Assembly (NCBI GenBank): GCA_018814465.1
Contig: JAHIZR010000020.1
Span: 1-7,609 of the forward strand
Source of the DNA: a bacterium
Lineage (GTDB): Bacteria > Electryoneota > RPQS01
Direction of reading: 5' to 3'
DNA length: 7,609 bases
The notes under the pieces were generated by a model. It was given only the letters and a program-made list of their open reading frames with translations, was not told where the DNA came from and did not search any database. Shown piece after piece: positions 1-6,944 of the stretch. How positions within the stretch are numbered: position 1 is the stretch's first letter; each line of letters begins with the position of its first letter. A program made the translations under genes and the position numbers.

Positions 1-82
1 AGCACAGAAATCGCTCTGCATGCACAAGTCCGTAACAGCGCATCCCGGCCGGAATCTTGTTTTAGATAGACTCTAAGCAAGT

Positions 83-106
83 AAAAAATAGCTATCATTC
101 TGCTAT
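83..106 (-). terminator. Weak terminator-like structure after the operon
   Basis: On the minus strand, ATAGC (106-102) pairs with GCTAT (92-88) around a 9-nt loop, and a run of T (88-83) follows directly. The stem is only 5 bp and AT-rich, so it is a poor intrinsic terminator. It is the only hairpin-plus-T-tract I find downstream of the operon, about 230 bases past the last stop codon. Confidence 0.22.
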
Positions 107-141
107 ATTCATAGTCAAGCGTATGGGGTGGTTTTGCCGAG

Positions 142-159
142 CCGGGCGTCCCCGCCCGG
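142..159. repeat. Short GC-rich inverted repeat
   Basis: CCGGGCG (142-148) and CGCCCGG (153-159) pair perfectly around a TCCC loop. It abuts and partly overlaps copy B of the direct repeat. It has no adjoining T-tract. Its role is unknown; it may mark the edge of the duplicated or inserted segment. Confidence 0.45.
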
Positions 160-200
160 TCTCCGGCAGCGCCTCCGCGACAATCGCGGTAATATCTCTT
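151..200 (-). repeat. Direct repeat copy B: stray duplicate of the gene's C-terminal coding end
   Basis: A second copy of the 3' end of the adjacent gene, reading RDITAIVAEALPETGR when translated, now downstream of that gene's stop and in a different frame from it (an offset of 202 is not a multiple of three). The three differences from copy A give I to V, D to E and V to G. It could be the remnant of a paralogous gene, a tail duplicated when a segment was inserted, or an assembly artefact. Confidence 0.8.
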
Positions 201-204
201 TGCT

Positions 205-246
205 CCCCCCCGTTTAGTCGAAGACAAACGGGGGGGTAGGGGGGGG
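205..246. repeat. Perfect 11-bp hairpin followed by G-tracts (candidate dispersed element)
   Basis: CCCCCCCGTTT (205-215) and AAACGGGGGGG (226-236) are exact inverted repeats around a 10-nt loop. TA and a run of eight G (239-246) follow on the plus strand. Further G-runs lie at 267-272 and 277-279, so the plus strand also fits a G-quadruplex pattern. No T-tract follows either arm, so it is not a standard intrinsic terminator. It lies between the two direct repeat copies and could be part of a repeated intergenic element, which one window cannot show. Confidence 0.6.
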
Positions 247-332
247 TAACAGTCTCTTCGCCGAGCGGGGGGATTAGGGTTTTGCGGTTCCCCGCCGGAA
301 AACGAAAATAAGAAGCGAGGGTAGCCCTGCTC

Positions 333-1919
333 CTAATCACTTCCGACAACCTCCCGCACGGTCTCCGGCAGCGCGTCCGCGATAATCGCGGTAATATCTC
401 TTATTTCAAGCTGGATTTCTTCATTGCCCTTGAGCGCGCACTTCAGATGAATCTCGCATTTCGGACAGGCGGTTGCCAAAACTTTCGCGCCGGTTGCTGT
501 CGCTTCGCGCAGGCGGATGGACTGCAGTTGCTTGGTGGCGGCATCGCAGTTCACCCAGTTTCCCGCGCAGCAAATCGAGGTCTTTCCGCTGTGTGCCATT
601 TCCTTCACACTCAGTCCGGGCACCGCCGCCAAGGCGTCTCGCAGCGATTCCGTGTCCCCCAAATGCCTCGACAGCCGGCAGGGATCTTGGATTGTGAGGA
701 TCTCCGCGACCGGCTCAAGCTTTAGCTCATCGGCATGCTCCGCGATTACCTGCGAGACCGGAACCAACTCCGCGTCAATCTTGATCCCGACTTTCGCATA
801 AAGCTCCTTGTAGGCATACAGGCATTCCGGGCAGGTAAACACGATTCGTTTCGCCTTTGTGGCGGCGATGCGCTGCACATTTAAAAACGCAAGCCGCTTA
901 AACGTCTCCAGATCACCCCCCCAGAAGAAATCATGGCCGCAGCACCGCTCATCATCCAGTACCGCAGGTTCAATACCCAAGTGATTCAGAATTTTAAGAG
1001 CCCCTTTTACCGTTTTCAGATTCTTGACTTTCAGATCCTGAAAGAAAGCGTCATGGAAAGGCGCGCATCCCACATACAGCAGCGTATCGCTCTCGGGATT
1101 CGTGCGGGCGTCTTCAGGGATCCAGTTCGTTCGCTGTACACGAAGTTCGTCTCGCGTCATCAAACTGCCGATAGCTTGAAAAATCCCTCCGTGCGGACGC
1201 ATGCCCCATTCTTCGGGCGTCATGTGCTTCGCGCGCTCGGCTGCCATGAACGAGGAAATACTCACATCCTGCGGACAGCGGTAGTCGCAGAGTCCGCAGG
1301 TCAGGCAATTATCCTCCGGATGATGGCCGTTCGCGGACACCGCATGGCCGCGCACAGCCTGCCTTGGTGAAAACTCTTCCCGCACTTCCGCCACCGGACA
1401 CACCGCCGTGCATTTCCCGCATTCGTAGCACAGAAGGGTTCCAAAATCCTTCGGCTGCAGTTCTAAATTGATACTCGCCAATTCCTCCGGCAAACTTGCC
1501 AAAGGCTGCGGCAACATTCCTAACTTCGTAACTCGCGCCACAAACTCGTCCATCACCTGACCGAAGCGCGGACCTTCCGCGGCGGAAATCCATTCCAAAC
1601 CGATCCGCTCTTCCTCGATCCCGAGCAGTGCGGTAAGCTGCTTGATGATATCGAAGTTTTCAATCGCCCGCTCGTTTCCGGAAATATAATGGCAGTCGCC
1701 CAAGTGACATCCGGTAATCAATACCGCGTCGGCCCCTCGTGCGAACGCTCTCAGCACAAATGCCGGATGAATCCGGCCCGAGCACATCGTGCGAATGACC
1801 CGCACTCGCGATGAATACTGTACGCGATTGACTCCCGCGGTGTCGGCTCCCGCGTACGAACACCAGTTGCAGGCAAAGACAACGATTTTCGGTTCGGTTT
1901 TCAGATGTCCGTTGTTCAT
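333..1919 (-). CDS. MvhD-HdrC-HdrB fusion (HdrD-like iron-sulfur protein with N-terminal MvhD domain)
   Basis: A 528-residue three-part iron-sulfur protein. Residues about 8-130 are an MvhD/FlpD-type [2Fe-2S] domain (CNWCSYAG, C17/C20; MCSGR, C46; GCHLGDC, C71/C76), which in methanogens links HdrA to a hydrogenase or formate dehydrogenase. Residues about 155-225 are an HdrC-type ferredoxin with two [4Fe-4S] motifs (C164/167/170/174 and C205/208/211/215). The rest is HdrB-like with two CCG domains: C285, C326-C327, C363, C366, and C414, C450-C451, C485, C488. Both cysteine sets look complete, so non-cubane [4Fe-4S] clusters are possible. The ATG at 1919 overlaps the hdrA stop as ATGA and has GGAGGAG 8 nt upstream. 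A longer open frame up to 2105 is only a shadow inside hdrA. There are no transmembrane segments, so it should be a soluble partner of HdrA. No hydrogenase or formate dehydrogenase gene lies in the window, so the external partner is unknown. Confidence 0.93.
   Translation of the reverse strand: MNNGHLKTEPKIVVFACNWCSYAGADTAGVNRVQYSSRVRVIRTMCSGRIHPAFVLRAFARGADAVLITGCHLGDCHYISGNERAIENFDIIKQLTALLGIEEERIGLEWISAAEGPRFGQVMDEFVARVTKLGMLPQPLASLPEELASINLELQPKDFGTLLCYECGKCTAVCPVAEVREEFSPRQAVRGHAVSANGHHPEDNCLTCGLCDYRCPQDVSISSFMAAERAKHMTPEEWGMRPHGGIFQAIGSLMTRDELRVQRTNWIPEDARTNPESDTLLYVGCAPFHDAFFQDLKVKNLKTVKGALKILNHLGIEPAVLDDERCCGHDFFWGGDLETFKRLAFLNVQRIAATKAKRIVFTCPECLYAYKELYAKVGIKIDAELVPVSQVIAEHADELKLEPVAEILTIQDPCRLSRHLGDTESLRDALAAVPGLSVKEMAHSGKTSICCAGNWVNCDAATKQLQSIRLREATATGAKVLATACPKCEIHLKCALKGNEEIQLEIRDITAIIADALPETVREVVGSD
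353..402 (-). repeat. Direct repeat copy A: 3' end of the MvhD-HdrCB gene
   Basis: Fifty bases encoding most of the C-terminal RDITAIIADALPETVRE. It matches copy B at 151-200 in 47 of 50 positions by eye, at an offset of 202 bases. Copy A belongs to the intact gene, whose stop codon is at 335-333. Confidence 0.85.
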
Positions 1920-4900
1920 ACCGACAACTCCTCCAACACAGCGTCCACCATTGCGCCGATCTGTGTGTCCGTGAAGTGATTCGAGCGTATCGCTCCCGTC
2001 GGGCACCATGCCGCGCAGGTTCCGCAGCCTTTGCATTGCGCCGCCGTGACCATCGCGAACGAGTTGCCGTTCTCCTGCTGAATCGAAATCGCATGATAAG
2101 GACAAATATCCACACAGGTTGAGCAGGCCCGGCAGAGTGCTTTATTGACTTCGGCAATCGCCGGCTCTAATACGACATAGTCGCGCCCCACACTGATGCT
2201 GGCCTTTCCCGCCGCGGCGGTTGCCTGCGCGGTTGCCGCCGCGATGCCTTTCGGTCCCTGCAGCGTGCCGCAAATAAACACTCCATCGGCTGTCGTCTCA
2301 ACCGGACCGAGTTCAGGATGCCGCTCCAACAGAAAGCCGTCGGAACCGCGCGGGATCTTGAACAGACTTTGCAGCTCGGTTGTCTGCGGCTCGCGGGGAA
2401 TCATCCCCACCGCCAAAACGACTAAGTCCACCGGCAGGGAGACCGTTTCACCTAACAGTGAATCGAACGCTTCAATTCGTTCCGCGCGCGATTCTCCCCG
2501 CACCTGTATTTGCGAATGGCTTTCTACACGAATGAACAGCACTCCCGCTCCCCGCGCTTCGCGATAGAGCTCTTCCATTCCCGCATCAACGGTTCGCATA
2601 TCCTGATAAAATACGACCACATCGATTCCCTGTTCCCGCAGCTGTAGCGCCTGTTTGATCGTTGTCGGACAGCAATAAGATGAGCAGCCCGGATTGCCGG
2701 CGTCGCCGCGTGATCCGACGCAAAGTATAAACGCGGCAGTCTGTGGCTTGTCGGACAACCCCTCTATCTTAATGTCCTCTTCCTCCGCGAACTTGCGTTC
2801 CAGCTCAAGATTCGTTACAACATTCTTGTATTCGCCGTAACCGAATCGTCCTGTTGGATCATAAACTCCCGCTCCCGTCGCCAGGATAACGGCGCCGCAT
2901 TTGATTCGCTTCAGCGTGGAGCCGCCATGTTCGGTCGGCGCGCGTTCGATCATGACTTCGAAGTTCCCTAAGAAACCGCTGATACTCTGAATCGTGCTGT
3001 TCGTGTGAACTTCCACCCCCGCCAGTTTCAGCGCCTGCACACGGCGGAACATCTCCTCGGGCGCGGACTCGCCTTTCGGATACAAGCTGTTCAATTGGTT
3101 CTTTGCAAGCAGTCCGCCCAGTTCGCTTGCCGATTCCACAAGTTCAACCGGCAATCCGCGGCGCGCCACGGCGAGCGCTGCCTCGACTCCGGAAATACCG
3201 CCGCCGACAACCAGCACTCGTTTCTCGACCGGGACCTTGCCGGAATGGAGGGGAACCAGTTGCCGTGCTCGTGCCACTGCCATGCGGATTTGATCGCGCG
3301 CCCTTATCTGAGCTCCCTGCTTGTCTTTGGCATGTACCCACGTGCATTGATCGCGGATATTCGCCATCTCGAATAAATACGGATTCAATCCGATCTCGGC
3401 AAGCGCCGCGCGATAGACCGGCTCATGCGTGCGCGGCGTGCAGGCCGCCACCACCACGCGGTTGATATTGTGTTCCTGTATAATCTCCTGAATATGCCGC
3501 TGCGATGACTGCGCGCAGGCAAACAGCTCGTCCCCCGAATAAACAACATCTGGGAGCAGCGCGGCTTCCTTTGCAAGCTCTTCCACATCAACCGTTCCCC
3601 CGATATTTGCTCCGCAGTGGCAGACAAAGACTCCCACCCGGGGCGGTCCATCCAAATCGGTTATCTCGGGAACCGGTTCCGGTTCCGGCAGCCTGGATTC
3701 TTCGCTCAGATAACTGATGGCGAGCGACGCCGCTCCCGACGCCTGCGCGACCGCTTCCGGAATAATCTCCGGCCCGACCGAACCGCCGCAAACAAAGACT
3801 CCCGAACGAGTCGATTCGATGAGAGTCGTCGACAAATCGCGCGTCGCGAAGAAGCCGTCCTGTTTCACGTCGATTTTGAGTATCTCCGCCAGCCGCTTCG
3901 TGCTTTCCGAAGGAATCGCTCCCGTGGAAAGCACCACCATGTCCGTGGTAAGCTTTCTGGATTTCCCGTTTGTTTCAACAAAAATCGTGAGATCGTGCGA
4001 CTCGGTATCTTCGACAATCTTCGACGGACGCGCGCGAATAAATTCAATCCGCTTATCCTGCTTCGCGCGTTCGACGAACTCTTCGAAGCCCTTGCCGAAC
4101 GCCCGGATATCCGTATAGAACATGTAGAGCTTCTCGATTGACGGCTCATGCTCCAGCGCCAGCATCGCGCCTTTGATGGCATTCATGCAGCAGAAGCGCG
4201 AACAGTAATCATTGCCGCCCTCGCCCCGCGATCCGACGCACTGCACCCAGACGATGCTCTTCGGCACGCAGTTGTCGCTTGCTCGATAGACATGTCCCTT
4301 CGTCGGTCCCGAAGCCGCTAACAATCTTTCGAATTGCAGTCCGGTGAGGACATTCAAAAACCGCCCGCCGCCGAAGCACCCCATTGAAGTCGGATCGAAT
4401 TCCTCGAATCCTGAAGCGACCACTACCGATCCCACATTAACCACTTCGTCTCTGGGCAGCATGCTGTGATCGATGGCTTCGCGCTTGCAGGCCGCCACGC
4501 ATTGCTCGCAGTCGCAGCAGATTCCGCACTGCAGACAGCGCTCCGCCTCCGCGATCGCCTGCTCTTCGGTATAGCCGGTATGCACTTCATCGAACGACTT
4601 CAGCCGCTTCTTCATCTCGATCACCGGCGCGGGAATGGACTTCTGCATCAGCACCCCTTCGATATCCACCTCATACAGCGAACGGAACGGACCTTCCTGC
4701 TCGCGTCCCTTCTCCAGATTCCGTTTCCGCAGATAGCGGTCAATCGAAATCGCCGCCTTCTTTCCGCCGAACATCGCATTCACGACCACATCCGGTCCGG
4801 TGACGCAGTCGCCTCCCGCAAACACTCCCGGCAGACTCGTCTCGCCGGTGAGTTCATTCACTTCGAATGTATTCAAGCGCGTCGTCTGGAGTCCCAGTTT

Positions 4901-6415
4901 GTCCCCTAATGTTTCCATGTCGGCGCTCTGACCGATCGTAACAATAACCGAGTCGCAAGCGATCTCGAATGTGGAATTTGAAATCGGCACGGGGACGGCT
5001 CGCCCGCTGGCATCCGCTTCGCCCAATTTCATCCGCACGCATTTCAATCCTTTGACCGCTGACTTTTCGTCGCCTAAGATCTCCGCCGGAGTCGCCAGAA
5101 AAGTCAGTTCGATTTCTTCCGCTTCCGCTTCAATAATCTCGCGCGGATCAGCCGGCATTTCCGCGCGCGAACGGCGATAAACGATCTGCACCTCCGCTCC
5201 GCAGCGCCGCGCGGTGCGCGCCGCATCTAAAGCCGAGTTTCCTCCTCCGATCACCACAACTTTTTTACCGATCTTGGCAGTGCCCTTGGCATTCACCTGC
5301 CTTAAGAATTCGATGCCGCCCCACACACCTTTGAAATCCTCACCCTTCACATTCAGCTTGCGTTCGATATGAGTTCCGATCGCCAGAAAAACCGCCGCAT
5401 AATCTTTCCGCAGTTTTTCGAGAGTAACATCCTTCCCGATCGTAACGCCTGTTTTGATCTCAATCCCGGACTTGACCAGCCGCTGGATATCTTCCGCGAT
5501 CTTTTCCCGCGGTAATCTGAACGAGGGAATCCCGACCGTCAGCATCCCTCCGGCGGTTTTTGCGGATTCGAAAATCGTCGGTTTATAGCCTTTTTGCCTT
5601 AACACATGCGCGCACATCAAGCCGCCCGGCCCCGATCCCACAATCGCGATTTTCTCTTTGCGCTCCTTCGCCGGCGGCTTGATTGTCCAGTTATTCGAGT
5701 GTTCGGTCGCGAACCGCTTCAAAGCGGGAATATTGACAGGCTCGTCAACCTTCCCCCGCGAGCAATTCTCCATGCAGGGATGTGTGCAGACTCTTCCGCA
5801 AATCGAAGGCAGCGGATTCTCCCGCAAAATCACTTCCAGCGCCTCATCATAGCGGCCCTTGCCGATTAAAGCGATATAACCCTGTGCGTTCTGATGAATC
5901 GGACAGCCCGCCGTACAGGGCGGCGTGCCGCGTTTCGAAATCGCGAACGAGCTTGGCACGGCCTGCGGAAAGGCCCGATAGATCGCCTTGCGCGGCATCA
6001 ATCCCAAATCGAATTCATTCGGCACGGTGATCGGGCAGGCTTCAACGCACTCCCCGCAGCCGACGCAGTCGTTCTGCTTGACATATCGGGGATTCACGCG
6101 AATCGTCGCGGTGAAGTTGCCCGCTTTGCCTGAAAGCGACGTCAGCTCGGAGCAGGTCAGAAGGTCAATGTTCGGATGCCGACCGGCATCCATCATCTTC
6201 GGACCCAAGATTCATATGGAGCAGTCTATCGTGGGAAACGTCTTATCGAGCTGCGCCATGCGCCCGCCCAACGAAGTCGTTTTCTCCACCAAATAGGCTC
6301 GATAACCCGAATCGGCGATATCCAGCGCGGCTTGGATGCCCGCGATGCCTCCGCCGATAACGAGCACTCCCTGCGGATCGCCGTTATGTGCCGTATGTTT
6401 TTCCGAAATACTCAT
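1916..6415 (-). CDS. hdrA: HdrA-GltD-HdrA fusion flavoprotein, Sec-containing (UGA at codon 68)
   Basis: Heterodisulfide reductase A-type flavin/iron-sulfur protein, 1,499 residues if the TGA at codon 68 is read as selenocysteine. Domains in order: HdrA unit 1 with FAD motif GGGIAG (21-26), the DCSI-Sec-IL motif (C65, U68), and a ferredoxin motif C117/120/123/127; an inserted GltD-like module with N-terminal cysteines C167, 171, 206, 210, 214 and 218, FAD motif GSGPGG (260-265), an NAD(P)H Rossmann motif GGGNSA (390-395) with RRSRAEMP, and GVFAGGDC (530-537); the rest of HdrA unit 1, with a cysteine-rich block (C627-C643) and CVGSR-YCSRFCC (C726, 738, 742, 743). HdrA unit 2 follows: the N-terminal domain from about 926 (VCHCG, C932/C934), FAD motif GGGISG (1071-1076), CVGSR-CSSYCC (C1232, 1244, 1248, 1249), and a C-terminal 2x[4Fe-4S] ferredoxin (C1428-1438, C1461-1471). 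The ATG at 6415 is preferred over the TTG at 6427, though its Shine-Dalgarno is weak. Role inferred: an electron hub between Kor, NAD(P)H and the MvhD-HdrCB protein. Confidence 0.92.
1928..1934 (-). promoter_or_regulatory. Shine-Dalgarno site for the MvhD-HdrCB gene
   Basis: GGAGGAG on the minus strand, 8 nt before the ATG at 1919 and inside the hdrA 3' end. It fixes the start at 1919 and removes the 62-codon upstream extension that an ORF scan would give. Confidence 0.8.
6174..6191 (-). promoter_or_regulatory. Bacterial-type SECIS hairpin downstream of the hdrA TGA
   Basis: Perfect 7-bp inverted repeat GGATGCC/GGCATCC enclosing a GGTC loop, starting 20 nt after the TGA. The loop lies 27 nt downstream of the TGA, and one further U-G pair is possible at the base. 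The E. coli fdhF SECIS also carries GGUC in its apical loop with a GC-rich upper stem, and bacterial SECIS loops lie roughly 16-37 nt after the UGA. The element would recruit SelB with Sec-tRNA. The same bases encode the conserved MDAGRHP, so part of the pairing could be constrained by protein sequence, but the exact match in stem, loop and distance is persuasive. Confidence 0.8.
6212..6214 (-). other. In-frame TGA, probable selenocysteine codon of hdrA
   Basis: The TGA splits D-C-S-I-stop-I-L-G-P-K, where HdrA proteins normally have D-C-S-x-C-I-L-x-P-K. It therefore sits exactly at a conserved cysteine. The frame continues unbroken for 1,431 sense codons downstream with no loss of homology, and a SECIS-like hairpin follows. 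Sec at this cysteine is known in HdrA of some methanogens and in some bacterial HdrA proteins. TGA ends hdrA (1918-1916) and restored korB (6943-6941), so wholesale reassignment of TGA is unlikely. Confidence 0.88.
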
Positions 6416-6944
6416 ATCCGGTCTCAAATGCCAGCAAATTTGATTTCTCGGTGCCTGCCGGTACCGAACTCTTGACTGCTTCTAAAAAGGATTCCTTGGA
6501 AACGAGCTCTGTTGCCGCCGCAAAAAATCCCAGCATAATAATATTGACGGTCATGCTGATTCCGATGACATCCTGTGCCAGTCTTGTCGCCGGGATTCCG
6601 TAAGCTTTTACCGTGCCTTTATCCTTGCCGTTCGGCGTCACAAGATCCTTCTCATAAATCAGCACGGCGCTCGAGTTCATGTCTCCCGCGAACTTCTCAT
6701 AACCATCCTGTGACAAGGCGACTAATACATCCTGCTTTCTCAAATACGGATCGAGAATCCGCTCCTTATCGATAATGATCTGCGCGCTGCAGGCGCTGCC
6801 GCGCGCTTCCGGTCCGAAGCTCTGCGTCATCGTTGCATTGAAGCCGCCGTGCAGCGCCGCCGCCTTGCCCAGAATGTAGGAGCACAGAATCACTCCCTGT
6901 CCGCCGAGTCCCGTGACTCGGACTTCGCACTTTCCTTCTTTCAC
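6384..6944 (-). CDS. korC: 2-oxoacid:ferredoxin oxidoreductase gamma subunit
   Basis: Gamma subunit (POR/KOR gamma domain, 186 residues, usual family length) partnering KorA and KorB. The sequence shows VRVTGLGGQGVILCSYILGKAA near the N-terminus, with the glycine-rich GLGGQG motif of the family. It then has TQSFGPEARGSACSAQIIID, the second conserved block, and a central VLVALSQDGYEKF. I chose the GTG at 6944-6942 over an upstream GTG at 6968 because AGGAGG lies 8 nt before it and because it overlaps the restored korB stop as GTGA. The start gives VKEGKCEVRVTG, the usual short lead into the GxGGQG block. The gene ends with TAA inside the start region of hdrA, overlapping it by 32 nt, so translation of the two is probably coupled. 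Within the gamma family, KorC is favoured over PorC or VorC mainly because the beta subunit looks like KorB. Confidence 0.93.
   Translation of the reverse strand: MKEGKCEVRVTGLGGQGVILCSYILGKAAALHGGFNATMTQSFGPEARGSACSAQIIIDKERILDPYLRKQDVLVALSQDGYEKFAGDMNSSAVLIYEKDLVTPNGKDKGTVKAYGIPATRLAQDVIGISMTVNIIMLGFFAAATELVSKESFLEAVKSSVPAGTEKSNLLAFETGYEYFGKTYGT

Larger units (their letters stand above)
1..332. other. Non-coding stretch beyond the operon 3' end
   Basis: No convincing gene. It contains the duplicated gene tail, the hairpin and G-tract segment, a GC-rich inverted repeat, an AT-rich stretch at about 61-112, and 60 bases at the edge with no recognisable coding potential in any frame. A minus-strand open frame of 84 codons (349-95) runs through the repeat and G-tracts. 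It is proline- and glycine-rich from homopolymer codons and matches a protein only in the duplicated tail, so I do not call it a gene. Confidence 0.7.

Noticed and set aside
89..118. Minus-strand promoter: TTGACT (118-113) with a -10 box near 94-89
   Set aside because: The -35 match is good, but the hexamer 18 nt away (TAGCTA) matches the -10 consensus poorly, and no downstream gene is visible before the window edge.
95..349. An 84-codon minus-strand gene
   Set aside because: It starts within the last codons of the preceding gene in a different frame, runs through homopolymer tracts, and resembles protein only where the neighbouring gene's tail is duplicated.
1920..2105. N-terminal 62-codon extension of the MvhD-HdrCB gene
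   Set aside because: It lies wholly inside hdrA in another frame and shows no family match. The ATG at 1919 has a strong Shine-Dalgarno motif and an ATGA overlap.
3617..4141. Plus-strand open frames of 120-174 codons opposite hdrA, also at 933-1370 and 4466-4909
   Set aside because: Arginine- and proline-rich shadows of the GC-biased minus-strand coding frames, with no family resemblance or ribosome sites; the minus strand is fully explained by conserved genes.
6212..6427. A separate short 71-residue flavoprotein gene followed by an independent HdrA gene starting at TTG 6208
   Set aside because: Both parts are in the same frame, join at the conserved cysteine position of HdrA, and are followed by a SECIS-like hairpin. 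The second part alone would lack the first FAD-binding motif and a credible ribosome site.
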